From: Tepidibacter aestuarii
GTDB taxonomy: Bacteria; Bacillota; Clostridia; Peptostreptococcales; Peptostreptococcaceae
Length of the DNA: 64,000 nucleotides
Reading direction: 5' to 3'
Assembly: GCF_934924865.1 (NCBI RefSeq)
Contig: NZ_OW235315.1
Location: 1,612,001 to 1,676,000 of the forward strand
The translations under genes and the position numbers were made by a program. Under the pieces are notes generated by a model. That model had not been told where the DNA came from. It did not search any database and worked only from the letters and a program-made list of their open reading frames with translations. Of this stretch, positions 36,958 through 46,434 are shown in pieces (positions within the stretch are counted from its first letter, which is position 1; each line of letters begins with the position of its first letter).

Positions 36958-37371
36958 TATAAAATGGGGACTCTCAATAGGATCTTTACTTATGATATAT
37001 CAATTAATATATGCATCTACATTAGGAGAATAGACTTGAATCTAAGTTTTGGATTAGATAGATGGCTTGGTGGTATTATTTTAGTTGGTTTTACTGAGGA
37101 GATAGTGTTCAGAGGATTTTTATTTCAAAAGCTTATGGAGTTTACTAGCTTCTGGAAAGCTAATTTAATAACATCATTGTTGTTTTTGATAATACATTTT
37201 CCTAAATGGTATGCACACGGTTTATTTGAAAGTGTAGGAATTATAGGGCGGATAATTTTCATATTCATGTTTTCTATTATTCAAGGTAAAATCTTTAATA
37301 AAACAAATTCACTATGGACATGTATTATTGTACATTCTCTTAATAATTTTATAGGATTTACTTTAAGATAA
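36958..37371 (+). pseudogene. CPBP intramembrane metalloprotease, N-terminally degraded
   Basis: The last 100 residues are a good CPBP domain: GFTEEIVFRGFLFQKL (catalytic EE and R), IIHFPKWYAHG (His) and WTCIIVHSLNNF (His). CPBP proteins usually have over 180 residues; here the 5' part is in another frame (IKWGLSIGSLLMIYQLIYAS, then stop at about 37031) and most upstream helices are missing. It is therefore a broken gene. Confidence 0.65.
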
Positions 37372-37519
37372 CAGTGAAAGAGTTTTGTCAACACTATCGT
37401 GATTATTGATAACTAGGCTTTAAGTTGATATATAATTTTATATATTATTATACTAAATATAATAAAAATAATTACTTTTGCAATGTAGTATACAAAGTTG
37501 TTATTAGGGGGAGCTTGTT

Positions 37520-38680
37520 ATGTTAAAAAAAATAGATGAAAGAAAGTTGTTTCTAGACAAATCTTACCTTGGGAGATATTTAACTTATGGAATCAAAAAT
37601 AAGTTTAAGCAGACAATTGAAGATTATAAGCATTTTCCTTTTATATCGATAGATAGCTCTTCTGCTCATTTTAAATTTAAGGAAGAGGTAAGGGAAAATA
37701 TAATAGAAGATTATAGGGTTCAAAATAAAAGCTTTAGAGATTTGTTAGTATCTTCAGGAACCACAGCATTTTTAGTAATCAATAATGATTCAATAATATC
37801 AGAAAATTATTTCAATGGTTATCAAAGGAAGAGAATGCACAGACTTTACTCAATAACTAAATCTATTGCCTCTACATTAATTGGAATTGCAATTAAAGAA
37901 GGAATTATTGAGAGTATAAATGATTCAATAACCAAATATATACCTGAGTTGAAAAGTAGTTTTAACCAAATTACTATAGAGCATTTACTAAACATGCAAT
38001 CAGGAATTAAGTTTAGAGAAGGTCATTTTCCATGGAAGGATGAGATAAAAACATATTTTTCTCCTGACTGTAGGACATTACTTTATAATATAGAGATTGA
38101 AGATAAAATTGGAGAATTTTTTCATTACAATGATTATCATCCCTTACTGTTAAGTTTATTGTTAGAGAGAACTTTAAACACTTCAATTAAGGAGTTTTTA
38201 GAAGAGAAGATTTGGCAACCGCTTGGAATGGAATATGATGCTTGCTTAGCAGTAGATAATAATGAAAATTGTTTTGTTAAATTGGAAAGTGGGTTAAGTT
38301 GTACTGCTGTTGATTTAGCAAAATTCGGAAAATTATTCCTTAATTATGGAGCTTGGAATGGAAAACAAATTATAGATAAAAAATGGATAGTTGATTCAAC
38401 TGGGGTTAATAATTTAAATCAACCAAAAGATTATTTTAGATATTATAATAAGCATCCTTGGGGTAAGTGGTTTTCAACTGGTAAAGGGTACTATAAAAAT
38501 TTTTGGTGGGGATATAAAATTAATGAGATAGAATACGACTATTTTGCAATGGGAGTTTTAGGACAAATTCTTTATATAAGTCCTAGGAAAAATACAATAG
38601 TTATAAGATTAGGGAGAGAGTGGGGTATAAATGAATGGTGGCCTACTGTTATAAAAGATTTTATTGATAATAATATATAA
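37520..38680 (+). CDS. Serine hydrolase, beta-lactamase/class C-like family
   Basis: The 386-residue protein is of the penicillin-binding/class C beta-lactamase fold. SITKSIAS (about 112-119) holds the SxxK catalytic Ser and Lys; HYNDYHPLLLSLLLERT (about 200-216) supplies the YxN-like Tyr motif; ISPRKNTIVIRLGREWG is near the end. There is no signal peptide, so it is probably a cytoplasmic esterase or peptidase rather than a resistance enzyme. AGGGGGAGCTTGTT precedes the ATG. It is the last gene before repeat B copy 2. Confidence 0.88.
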   Translation: MLKKIDERKLFLDKSYLGRYLTYGIKNKFKQTIEDYKHFPFISIDSSSAHFKFKEEVRENIIEDYRVQNKSFRDLLVSSGTTAFLVINNDSIISENYFNGYQRKRMHRLYSITKSIASTLIGIAIKEGIIESINDSITKYIPELKSSFNQITIEHLLNMQSGIKFREGHFPWKDEIKTYFSPDCRTLLYNIEIEDKIGEFFHYNDYHPLLLSLLLERTLNTSIKEFLEEKIWQPLGMEYDACLAVDNNENCFVKLESGLSCTAVDLAKFGKLFLNYGAWNGKQIIDKKWIVDSTGVNNLNQPKDYFRYYNKHPWGKWFSTGKGYYKNFWWGYKINEIEYDYFAMGVLGQILYISPRKNTIVIRLGREWGINEWWPTVIKDFIDNNI

Positions 38681-38713
38681 TAATGAAATATAGATTAGGG
38701 TTTATCCATATTA

Positions 38714-38867
38714 TAAAAACACTAATTATAGGAAAACTATATAAACACAAATAGCCAAAACAGTAGCCAACCAAAGCTACTGTTTTTTCTTGCACAAATA
38801 TACAAAAAATATACAAATATAACATATTATGGTAATGTATGCATATAAATAAATGGAAGTCATATAT
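38714..38867 (+). repeat. Cassette-boundary repeat B, copy 2
   Basis: TAAAAACACTAATTATAG, hairpin AACAGTAGC/GCTACTGTT at 38760-38785, T6, CTTGCACAAATATACA, TATTATGGTAATGTAT, then ATAAATAAATGGAAGTCATA, a tail shared with copy 3. Confidence 0.9.
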
Positions 38868-38995
38868 GTAAGAAAATTAAGAAGTTAAAAGAAGATAAGA
38901 AAAATCTAATTGTTCAGTTAGTTGATATGGAAGAATTGAAAGATGAAAATAAAAGACTAAAGGAACGGTTAGATAAGATTAGGAATATAAAATAA
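38867..38995 (+). other. Short coiled-coil coding remnant
   Basis: The open frame CKKIKKLKEDKKNLIVQLVD followed by MEELKDENKRLKERLDKIRN stops at 38993. It has no start codon with a ribosome site. A similar scrap (AGGAACAGTTAGAGATACTT) follows copy 6, so it may be a repeat-associated tail. From 38996 to 39179 nothing else is seen. Confidence 0.35.
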
Positions 38996-39179
38996 AGTCG
39001 CATTTGTAAGAAAATGTGACTGTAGCATCAAATTAGTTTAGTTAAATTTAGAGGGAATTTATAATAACAATATTTTCGATAAAACCCTCGTTAAGATATA
39101 GTAATACCTTATATATAATGGTATAATTTATAAACAATATACTACTGATTAACATTATTGATTAGTACAGGAGGGACTT

Positions 39180-39806
39180 ATGGAATATATTAATTTTGAT
39201 AATTGGAATAGAAAAGAACACTATAAATTTTTCGAAAATGTTGACAATCCTCAATTTAATATTTGTATGAATTTGGATATTACAAATTTTAAGAAATTTG
39301 TGAAAGAGAATAATTTATCTTTTTATTATAGCATGATATATGCATCAACCTATGTTATGAATCAAATTGAAGATTTTCGTTATAAAATTAGAGAAGGAAA
39401 AATTATCCTTCATAGTTCTTTGCAACCATCATTTACTGATATGGGAGCTGGAGAAAATTTATTTAAAATCGTTACACTACCTTTACTTGATAATATGAGA
39501 GAGTTCTCAAATACTGTAAAAAAAATGTCTGAATCTCAAAAGCAGTACTTCCCTAAAGTTGATGTTAACCAAGATGAGCTGATATACTTTTCATGTATTC
39601 CTTGGATTTCATTTACTAGTATCTCAAATGAAATAGTTATGAACAAAGAGGATTCTATTCCTAGAATATCATTTGGAAAATATTTCACACAGAATAACAA
39701 AATCTTGTTACCATACTCAATACAAGTAAATCATATGCTTTTAGATGGAGTTCACGTTGGTAAATTTGTAGAACAGTTACAAAAATTTATTAATGAAGTA
39801 AAATAA
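39180..39806 (+). CDS. Chloramphenicol acetyltransferase-like (CatA family) protein
   Basis: The 208-residue protein matches the trimeric CatA fold: opening INFDNWNRKEHYKFF, FCMN-type strand INICMNLDIT variant, SCIPWISFTS and the catalytic region QVNHMLLDGVHVGKFVEQL (His of HxxxDG). True CAT enzymes usually read HHAVCDG, and several chloramphenicol-contact residues cannot be confirmed, so resistance is not assured. AGGAGGGACTT precedes the ATG. It is cassette cargo between B copies 2 and 3. Confidence 0.88.
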   Translation: MEYINFDNWNRKEHYKFFENVDNPQFNICMNLDITNFKKFVKENNLSFYYSMIYASTYVMNQIEDFRYKIREGKIILHSSLQPSFTDMGAGENLFKIVTLPLLDNMREFSNTVKKMSESQKQYFPKVDVNQDELIYFSCIPWISFTSISNEIVMNKEDSIPRISFGKYFTQNNKILLPYSIQVNHMLLDGVHVGKFVEQLQKFINEVK

Positions 39807-39934
39807 AATATACGCAAACTTACATTTTTAGCAAGCATATCCTCACACAAATAATTATTGTAAATTAAGAATGATATGATGAGAGTTAAACTTGGTACTT
39901 AATCTATCAATAATTAGAATATAAAGGAGTTTAT

Positions 39935-40492
39935 ATGAAGAATAAAAATTGGAAAGATATATCTTATTTAAAATTTGGCAATTTTAAACAAAGGAAAATC
40001 TATGAAATACTTATAAATACAAAAATTTTAAATATATTAAATGATTACACCCCGGTATTGGTAGGGACAATACCTATAGGGATTGATATAGAAAATAGTG
40101 ATTTAGACTTAGTTTGCAAAGTTGATAATTTTGAAATATTTAAAGAAGTATTAATAAATAATTTCAAAAAATATAGAAATTTTAAAATTGCACATAAAGA
40201 AGAAAATGTGCTAGTTTGCAATTTTATAGTAAATGATATTGAAATAGAAATCTATGGCTCAAGTGATGATATTGATAAATCAAATGGATACAGGCACATG
40301 ATTATAGAAGATAGATTATTAAATTTATATGGAGATGATTTTACAAAACAAATAATTAGTTTAAAGGATAAGGGTTTGAAAACAGAGCCAGCATTTGCAA
40401 AAGTACTAGATTTACAAGGTAACCCCTACGAACAATTATTGCTACTTGAAATGTATAGTGATGAAGAATTATATAAAATATATAATAAATAA
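39935..40492 (+). CDS. DUF4269 nucleotidyltransferase-like protein
   Basis: The 185-residue protein contains a minimal nucleotidyltransferase pattern: GTIPIGIDIENSDLDLVCKV (GxDxxxSDxDL) near 47-66, EIEIYGSSDDIDKSNGYRHM and an HMIIEDRLL segment typical of DUF4269. Metal-binding Asp residues are present. The substrate is unknown; relatives resemble aminoglycoside-type nucleotidyltransferases. AAAGGAG precedes the ATG. The 130-base spacing from the CAT-like gene has no B repeat, so they share a packet. Confidence 0.85.
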   Translation: MKNKNWKDISYLKFGNFKQRKIYEILINTKILNILNDYTPVLVGTIPIGIDIENSDLDLVCKVDNFEIFKEVLINNFKKYRNFKIAHKEENVLVCNFIVNDIEIEIYGSSDDIDKSNGYRHMIIEDRLLNLYGDDFTKQIISLKDKGLKTEPAFAKVLDLQGNPYEQLLLLEMYSDEELYKIYNK

Positions 40493-40816
40493 CTATAACT
40501 TAATCTAGTTCGCAATTTCTTATTATGAGTATCTTAGAATTCGTTTAGAAATTAAAACTAAACGAAGCAAAGAAAGGGCTAAAAGTTCAATATGATTCAT
40601 TGTATTAAATTTAAAAAATATATCAAATGGATTTATAGATGAAAATAGGTTTGATCGTTCAGTAGTTTTACTGAACGATAATAAGAAAGTAAAATGACTT
40701 ATTTACACTAAAAAGTGAATAGTAAGAAAGGGAGGGGGATTTAGTGAGAGTTTGGTGCTTACAATACACTCTCTCACTAAAGATAAATTATGTCTAGTAT
40801 ATTATAGAGGGTGATA
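40493..40816 (+). terminator. Intergenic with two hairpins
   Basis: ATCGTTCAGTA/TACTGAACGAT at 40650-40680 is a perfect 11-bp stem but lacks a T run. AGTGAGAG...CTCTCACT at 40745-40779 is a second one ahead of the next gene. No gene lies between. Confidence 0.5.
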
Positions 40817-41083
40817 TTGTTTAAAATCATTAGAAAGCCCGCAGAAATGATTTGTTGTTTTACTAAAGAAGGCATTCCTAACCCTATAAAATTTCGCATT
40901 GTAGGTGAAGATGATAGTTGGGTAAATATAAAAGTAGATAGAGTTATTACAAGGGATATAGATAAAAGAGCAGGTAATAGAATATATATGTTCCAGTGTC
41001 AAAGTAATATTAATGGAATTGAGAAAATATATGAATTAAGATACGTGCTAGAGAATTGTAAATGGGAGCTTTTCAAGATATAA
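40817..41083 (+). CDS. Hypothetical protein (88 aa)
   Basis: TTG at 40817 with AGAGGGTGATA upstream gives MFKIIRKPAEMICCFTKEG followed by beta-rich VNIKVDRVITRDIDKRAG and ending YVLENCKWELFKI. The pattern recalls a short family common in clostridia, of unknown function. GTG at 40811 overlaps the ribosome site and is less likely. B copy 3 starts 18 bases after the stop. Confidence 0.75.
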   Translation: MFKIIRKPAEMICCFTKEGIPNPIKFRIVGEDDSWVNIKVDRVITRDIDKRAGNRIYMFQCQSNINGIEKIYELRYVLENCKWELFKI

Positions 41084-41100
41084 GTAAAAAGTGCTTTTCA

Positions 41101-41212
41101 CCAAAACAGTAGCCAACCAAAGCTACTGTTCTTTCTTGCACAAATATACAATAAGTATAAAATAGTGGTATATTATGGTAACATATACGTATAAATAAAT
41201 GAAAGTCATATG
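41101..41212 (+). repeat. Cassette-boundary repeat B, copy 3 (left block absent)
   Basis: Starts at CCAAAACAGTAGCC; hairpin, TTCTTGCACAAATATACAAT, TATATTATGGTAACATATAC, then ATAAATAAATGAAAGTCATA. Confidence 0.9.
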
Positions 41213-41271
41213 AAAAATATAACGCACGTAATTGTAGTATATTACGCACTACAATATGAGGGGGGATAAAT

Positions 41272-41514
41272 TTGAGGGATATATTAAGAGTATTTTTTAA
41301 TTTAATAGAACTGCTTTCTTATTGTATATTAATTTGGGGATATATAAGGCATATAAAGGTATCCAAAGAATTAAAAAAGCAAGATGACACAGAAATAGTT
41401 AGTAAGGAAACTTTAGACGAACTTAAGGTAGCAAATAGATTAATTTTAATTGGATTTATAACAGCAACAGTCTTTAGAATAATTGGGATATTAATTTTGT
41501 ATGGAATAATTTGA
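41272..41514 (+). CDS. Small two-helix membrane protein
   Basis: TTG start with GAGGGGGGATAAAT upstream encodes 80 residues: helix one FFNLIELLSYCILIWGYI (about 7-25), a charged middle KELKKQDDTEIVSKETLDEL, and helix two LILIGFITATVFRIIGILIL (about 56-75). Family not recognised. It is alone between B copies 3 and 4, the smallest packet in the array (about 0.5 kb). Confidence 0.75.
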   Translation: MRDILRVFFNLIELLSYCILIWGYIRHIKVSKELKKQDDTEIVSKETLDELKVANRLILIGFITATVFRIIGILILYGII

Positions 41515-41520
41515 AAACTT

Positions 41521-41610
41521 ATTAAGTGCTTATTTCGCAATTTTTTTAAATACGTATTAACTTATAATAATTAAATTACATACTACGTTAATTACATGTC
41601 TCTACCTGTA
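41521..41610 (+). repeat. AT-rich block shared with 44450-44515
   Basis: TTAACTTATAATAATTAAAT then TACATACTACGTTAATTA here, and CTAACTTATAATAATCAAAT then TACATATTACATTAGATA at 44459. It suggests the homologous region upstream of some B repeats extends further left. Confidence 0.45.
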
Positions 41611-41710
41611 ACACAAACAACCAAAAAACAGTAGCCAACCAAAGCTACTGTTTTTTCTTGCACAAACATACAAGAAGTATAAAAATATGCTATATTATGG
41701 TAAAATATAT
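41611..41710 (+). repeat. Cassette-boundary repeat B, copy 4
   Basis: ACACAAACAACC, hairpin AACAGTAGC/GCTACTGTT, T6, CTTGCACAAACATACAAG, ATGCTATATTATGGTAAAAT. TGGTAAAAT is an extended -10-like box. Confidence 0.9.
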
Positions 41711-41842
41711 CTTAGGATTATATGGAATTTAAAATTTAATACTGAGAACGGAAGAACTTTTCATAATATAATTTATGAAAAATGTATCTTCAACAATTTT
41801 TATAATTACAGCAATAATAAAAACTTTCAAGGGGTGTAGACA

Positions 41843-42544
41843 ATGAAAAAGATATTATTAGTTTCAATATGTTTTCTTTTACTTTTTACAGGTGTAGTAT
41901 ATGCAAATGATATTAACAAGATAACTTTAAATGGTAAACCTATGAATTTTTCTACTGATCCTATTATCGAAAATGGGACAACCCTTGTTCCTATGAGGAC
42001 CATTTTTGAAGCATTAGGAGCAACTGTAGAGTGGAAGAGTGAAGACAAATCTGTATATGCAGTAAAGGATGATATCAATGTTTGGTTACAGCAAGATAAC
42101 CCAATAGCAAAGATTAATGATCAAGAATTTACTTTAGCTGTTGCTCCTAAAGTTGTTAATGGAACAACTCTAGTCCCAATAAGATTTATAACTGAAACCT
42201 TTGGAGGAAAGGTATATTGGAATGGTGACAGTAAAAAGATTATTATAATAACAATTACAACTCCAGAAATGGTAGCTCTTGAAGAAATCCTTGAAGATAT
42301 GGAGGAAGACTTAAAATTAGCCGAAGAATGTTATAATAAAGCATCAGAATTTGAAAAAACTTACGAGCGAGTGAAAAAATTACATGAGGCAGGAGCTGTA
42401 TCTTCTGAACAAATGGAAGAAGTAGAACAGATGATTTTAGATATTAGAAAGGGTAAAGAACATATAGAATTATTACGTAAGCAATATTATAACCATTTAG
42501 AATATATTGAAATAACAGCAGCGCAAATGGACCTTATGAATTAA
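41843..42544 (+). CDS. Exported copper amine oxidase N-terminal (stalk) domain protein
   Basis: A signal peptide (MKKILLVSICFLLLFTGVVYA, cleavage about 21) is followed by two half-repeats of the CAO_N1/stalk domain: ENGTTLVPMRTIFEALGATVEW and VNGTTLVPIRFITETFGGKVYW. The rest (about 130-233) is helical and Glu/Lys-rich. The domain is common in secreted clostridial proteins and binds cell wall or self-associates; no oxidase activity is implied. AGGGGTGTAGACA precedes the ATG. It is alone between B copies 4 and 5. Confidence 0.92.
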   Translation: MKKILLVSICFLLLFTGVVYANDINKITLNGKPMNFSTDPIIENGTTLVPMRTIFEALGATVEWKSEDKSVYAVKDDINVWLQQDNPIAKINDQEFTLAVAPKVVNGTTLVPIRFITETFGGKVYWNGDSKKIIIITITTPEMVALEEILEDMEEDLKLAEECYNKASEFEKTYERVKKLHEAGAVSSEQMEEVEQMILDIRKGKEHIELLRKQYYNHLEYIEITAAQMDLMN

Positions 42545-42577
42545 TGTTTTTAATTACATCTATATTTTAATATAAAC

Positions 42578-42670
42578 AAGAACAACCAAAACAGTAGCCA
42601 ACCAAAGCTACTGTTTTTTCTTGCACAAATATACAATAAGTATGAAGATGTTACATATTATGGTAAGATA
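42578..42670 (+). repeat. Cassette-boundary repeat B, copy 5
   Basis: AACAAGAACAACC, the hairpin, CTTGCACAAATATACAATAA, ACATATTATGGTAAGATAT. Confidence 0.9.
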
Positions 42671-43052
42671 TTAATAGTAATAAATATTGGATTTGCTAAG
42701 AATTTAAATTTTGTTTAGATTTTAGTTTAATTATATTGAAAGTATATATTGTGCTACAATATATAGCCGAATATTTACTAGCATTTATTAAAATTTAGGA
42801 TATGATACGAAGAACTGTACCATAAGTAATGTTTTTTTGTATAATCAAGCAATTAGAAGATGAATGGAGCAAATAACTAATCGATAGTTTTCATATTTGT
42901 AATGAAGTCAGCAAGGATAATTCTGGACATCTTAAAAAACTTATGTTTGGCGAATCTGCTTTCAGTGTTTATTTATGCAAATAGTAAATTTCTTTAAATA
43001 TGAAAATGGAAGAATTACTTAGTTCCTCCAATAATAAATTAAAAGATAGTAA
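42671..43052 (+). other. Decayed coding sequence and family C copy 7
   Basis: A C-family element (GAACTGTACCATAAGTAATG, T7) lies at 42805-42838. From 42840 one frame reads IIKQLEDEWSK*LIDSFHIC then NEVSKDNSGHLKKLMFGESA with a TAA that could have been CAA. It probably formed the 5' part of, or a neighbour to, the next ORF. Family unknown. Confidence 0.4.
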
Positions 43053-43574
43053 TTGAGTCCAGTTTTCTGTTATCAACATATTTCAGAAGAAGAATTTATT
43101 TCAAATATTAATTTTTACTTGTATAAGTTCAATGATTTTCACGAATATCATTTTGAAGATCTTTCAAAGGTATTTAAAGAAGTAATTACAGTTTTAGAGG
43201 ATAATAGAAAGTTTGAAAAGTACGATGATTATCTTATTAAAATGCAAATAATCAGCAATATCTTAACAGATAATTATAATTTAGGCTGGGACAAATATGA
43301 GATAGTAATTAACAATGATATAAGTTCGAAATTTCAGGGTTCTATTACAAATTCTGATGAAATAGAAAAAATATTTGTATCTGATAATGTTTTAAGAAAT
43401 AATGTAGTATTTAATGATAGCAAAGATACTGAAGACAATGATTATACAGTCGATTTAAATATTGTTTTCAAAAAAAATAATTATTATCACTCCGATAATT
43501 ATGAATTCTATTTTAATAAAAAATATAAAAATGGTTCTATGGAAAAAATACATTTTACACCTTACTTTTTTTAG
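43053..43574 (+). CDS. Hypothetical protein (up to 173 aa)
   Basis: The frame starts at TTG without a ribosome site, so the true start may lie within or upstream, or the gene may be 5'-truncated. The protein is soluble, rich in Asn, Asp, Tyr and Phe (FDEYHFEDLSKV-type segment, INNDISSKFQGS, YHSDNYEFYFNKKYKNGSME), like small orphan cargo proteins. No family recognised. It is the only sizeable ORF between B copies 5 and 6. Confidence 0.55.
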   Translation: MSPVFCYQHISEEEFISNINFYLYKFNDFHEYHFEDLSKVFKEVITVLEDNRKFEKYDDYLIKMQIISNILTDNYNLGWDKYEIVINNDISSKFQGSITNSDEIEKIFVSDNVLRNNVVFNDSKDTEDNDYTVDLNIVFKKNNYYHSDNYEFYFNKKYKNGSMEKIHFTPYFF

Positions 43575-43740
43575 ATATTGTTGCTCTTATTTTCTATATA
43601 AAGTATGTTTCATTTTGTCCCAAATAATGTCTTCATAACAATGACTTTGTGAAGTTACCAATTAGCAAAAAAGAGACAAGTTCTGTAAAAATAAGTTGAC
43701 TGAGATCGTTGCTATTGACTTGCTTTTTGACATAAAAAGT

Positions 43741-43850
43741 GTAGTTAGAGTGATACATTGAACCTTATCATAAATAAAAGGTTTATTAGTTATATAGTAT
43801 ATATAAACTGATGAAGATTTTTAGAGTAATATAACTTAACAGTATTCATA
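43741..43850 (+). repeat. Repeat family C, copy 4 (long form)
   Basis: GTAGTTAGAGTGATACATTG, AACCTTATCATAAATAAAAG, TATAGTATATATAAACTGAT and TAGAGTAATATAACTT, parallel to the copy at 12757. It lies inside packet 5-6 of the array. Confidence 0.6.
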
Positions 43851-43910
43851 ACATACAAACCTTAAAACCCTTTTGAATTACAACAGAAGGATTTATTTTC
43901 AAATAATATC

Positions 43911-44070
43911 AAAAATACTAATCATACTAAAAATCACTCAAACTTAAATAATCAAAACAGTGGCCGCCCAAAGCTACTGTTTTTTGTTGCACAAATATAC
44001 AAGAAGTATGAAATTATGCTATATTATGGTAAAATATATCTGAAAGTAAATGAAAGTTATATACATGAAA
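43911..44070 (+). repeat. Cassette-boundary repeat B, copy 6 (variant hairpin)
   Basis: The hairpin reads AACAGTGGC / CGCCCAAA / GCTACTGTT; A-to-G at the stem keeps a G.T pair. Then TTGTTGCACAAATATACAAG, ATGCTATATTATGGTAAAAT, and a tail AGTAAATGAAAGTTATA. Confidence 0.88.
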
Positions 44071-44236
44071 AGCATTTGTGGTATTTAAGGATTCAGTTTA
44101 ATTTGATTCTTGAAGAATAGAATAAAAATTAAAGGAACAGTTAGAGATACTTAGAGGAAAGTTATATGAAAAAATGTAAAGTATGCAATTGTAAAATATT
44201 ACGAAGAAAAAACTACTCATATAAAAGGAGAAAAAA

Positions 44237-44410
44237 ATGAAAAACAAGAATTTATTTTATTTAATATTATCGTTGGGAATTAGTTCAGGAACAATATTGA
44301 CAAATAGTTTTGTAATATCAATACCTGATTGGTTAGCAATTGTACTTATGCTGTTGTCAGCAGTATCTCTTATCATTTTTATTATTAAAAGTCGTCACAA
44401 AAGAAAATGA
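44237..44410 (+). CDS. Small two-helix membrane protein (57 aa)
   Basis: AAAAGGAGAAAAAA precedes the ATG. The product MKNKNLFYLILSLGISSGTI then LTNSFVISIPDWLAIVLMLL then SAVSLIIFIIKSRHKRK has two hydrophobic helices and a basic tail. Family not recognised. Cargo between B copies 6 and 7. Confidence 0.75.
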   Translation: MKNKNLFYLILSLGISSGTILTNSFVISIPDWLAIVLMLLSAVSLIIFIIKSRHKRK

Positions 44411-44626
44411 GCATAATCTGTAGTCAGAATAATACACAATCTTCTTAAAATGAGTACTAACTTATAATAATCAAATTACATATTACATTAGATATAAAAT
44501 AAACACCATAAAAAATATAAAGTCTATTGAGTTCAAAAATGCTTAGAAATCTAGGAGTTCTTATCATGTTGCAAAATAAGTAATAATAACTTGTTATTAT
44601 GATTAATGTGAATGAGGAGGTTCAGC

Positions 44627-44920
44627 GTGAATAATACTGTAAGACTTATTAAAATCATATTTATATCAATAGCAATAAATGTTATTGGAATATTATGTTT
44701 TGGATTGTTATTTGCAACACTTTATTTATACAATTCAGTTATTGTAGGTACGGAAATGTTCTTTTACTCGTATTTAGGTCTTTACTTTCTTTTAAATATA
44801 GGGTTTTCATATTTTCTAGTTGTAAAAAAAGGTGTGAATAAACTATTTTATGTACATATTCTAATATCATTTTTGGCTATTATTCCATTAATGTTCCTTA
44901 TGGCTGCAGTTTTTATATAG
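44627..44920 (+). CDS. Small three-helix membrane protein
   Basis: GTG at 44627 follows ATGAGGAGGTTCAGC, where GAGGAGG is the ribosome site; the longer ATG start at 44612 overlaps that site and is rejected. The 97-residue product has three hydrophobic helices (IIFISIAINVIGILCFGLLF, FYSYLGLYFLLNIGFSYFLV, LISFLAIIPLMFLMAAVFI). No family recognised. Confidence 0.75.
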   Translation: MNNTVRLIKIIFISIAINVIGILCFGLLFATLYLYNSVIVGTEMFFYSYLGLYFLLNIGFSYFLVVKKGVNKLFYVHILISFLAIIPLMFLMAAVFI

Positions 44921-45095
44921 TGTTACTTAAAGACATAAAGTATATGAAAATATATAAAATGCATTTGTTCAAAAATAGTAGACCTATATATGATAGCTGT
45001 AATTATACTTATTAATATATGATTTAAGGAATTAGGCAAAGAATAGTGTAAGAAAAGGCTTATGCAAAATAAGCAAGATAAGGAGGGAAATAAAC

Positions 45096-45290
45096 GTGAA
45101 AAAAACTACTGAAACAGGATATTTAAATAAAAATAACCAAGTGAATTTAGGTAGAACAGATGAGCCTGGAACAGATCATATGCAATGGTTTTATTTAATG
45201 GAATGTAGAAACTGTAATTATAAGTATAAAGCAAATGGATCAGATATTTGGCAACGAAAGTGTCCTAGCTGTCAAGGCGGGAGACCTTAA
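45096..45290 (+). CDS. Small zinc-ribbon protein
   Basis: GTG start with AAGGAGGGAAATAAAC. The 64-residue product ends with CRNCNYKYKANGSDIWQRKC then PSCQGGRP, two CxxC knuckles of a zinc ribbon. The N-terminal part NLGRTDEPGTDHMQWFYLME is typical of a widespread short protein with this ribbon. Function unknown, possibly nucleic-acid binding. It ends 6 bases before B copy 7. Confidence 0.85.
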   Translation: MKKTTETGYLNKNNQVNLGRTDEPGTDHMQWFYLMECRNCNYKYKANGSDIWQRKCPSCQGGRP

Positions 45291-45296
45291 ATTTTC

Positions 45297-45417
45297 AAAA
45301 CATTAATCATATCCAAACTACATAAACACAAACAACCAAAACAGTAGCCAACCAAAGCTACTGTTTTTTCTTGCACAAATATACAAGAAGTATAAAAAAT
45401 GTTATATTATGTAGTAT
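45297..45417 (+). repeat. Cassette-boundary repeat B, copy 7
   Basis: AAAACATTAATCATATCC, CATAAACACAAACAACC, hairpin AACAGTAGC/GCTACTGTT, CTTGCACAAATATACAAG, TTATATTATGTAGTATACT. Confidence 0.9.
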
Positions 45418-45525
45418 ACTGATGGTAGCACTCCGATGAGTATATTTTACCTTTTAAATCAAGAATATTAGGGGTAAGTTTTTGATAATGTGAAAATATG
45501 TATATAACTAGTTAGGAGGGATAAT

Positions 45526-46170
45526 ATGTGCAAGAATAAAAAAATTATTATGACAATTGTAGCTTTAGTCGTATTAGTCATTTCGATAGGAGTAAATGCA
45601 GATGATTTTAATGATTCAACTGTAAATATACAAGATACAAAAGTTATTAAAAAAATGGAAAAGGATATTAAAGCTGAAAAAAATAATAATATATCTGATG
45701 AAATAGTATTAGAAATAGATGATAGAAAAATTTCAAAGAAAGACTTAAATATAGCAAAAATATCTCTTAATACAGATGATAATAAGAAAGTTGAGAAAGT
45801 GATTACTAAACGTATGGCTACGCAGAAAATAGCTAAAGATTTAGGAATAACTGCTACTGATGATGAAGTTAAAGAATTCATTGATAAAAACAAAGAAGCT
45901 GTAAATAATAATGAAGAAGCTAAGGCTCAATTTGAAAGTTATATTGAAGGATTAGGAATGACAGAAAGCCAATTTTGGAATGACAAGGATATTATTAGAT
46001 CTTATAAAGAAACTTTAATAACAGGAAAACTTAAGGGACAAATGAGAAAAGAATTAAAAGAGCAAAACCCTTCTAAATCACATAATGAGATAGAACAACT
46101 TATGATAGATAAACTTGACAATATGATAAAGAAAGAAAAATCAAATATGAAAATAAAAAGAAATTACTAG
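45526..46170 (+). CDS. Exported SurA N-terminal-like protein
   Basis: A signal-like segment (KIIMTIVALVVLVISIGVNA, cleavage about 25) precedes a helical domain resembling the N-terminal chaperone part of SurA/PrsA-type proteins: LEIDDRKISKKDLNIAKISL, GITATDDEVKEFIDKNKEAV, GLGMTESQFWNDKDIIRSYK. No PPIase domain is present, so it may be a short chaperone. AGGAGGGATAAT precedes the ATG. Alone between B copies 7 and 8. Confidence 0.85.
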   Translation: MCKNKKIIMTIVALVVLVISIGVNADDFNDSTVNIQDTKVIKKMEKDIKAEKNNNISDEIVLEIDDRKISKKDLNIAKISLNTDDNKKVEKVITKRMATQKIAKDLGITATDDEVKEFIDKNKEAVNNNEEAKAQFESYIEGLGMTESQFWNDKDIIRSYKETLITGKLKGQMRKELKEQNPSKSHNEIEQLMIDKLDNMIKKEKSNMKIKRNY

Positions 46171-46306
46171 TAATAATATAAAATTTACTTAAAATAAATA
46201 GAGATAGGTAATTTAAATTAATTAATATTCTCCATAAAGGAATGTAATTGTAGTAGTTTATAATAATCAAAAATAGTTGATTTATTTTCTATTTTTTACA
46301 TACCCT

Positions 46307-46434
46307 TAAAAACACTAATCATAGTCAAACTACATAAATACAAAACAACCAAAACAGTAGCCAACCAAAGCTACTGTTTTTTTGCACAAATATACAGGAA
46401 GTATAAAATTATGGTATATTATAGTAAAATACAC
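46307..46434 (+). repeat. Cassette-boundary repeat B, copy 8
   Basis: TTAAAAACACTAATCATAGT, CATAAATACAAAACAACC, hairpin, T7, GCACAAATATACAGGAAG, GTATATTATAGTAAAATAC. Confidence 0.9.

Noticed and set aside
39180..39806. Firm antibiotic resistance call for the CAT-like gene
   Set aside because: The catalytic His motif is present but varies (NHMLLDG); many CatA relatives do not modify chloramphenicol.
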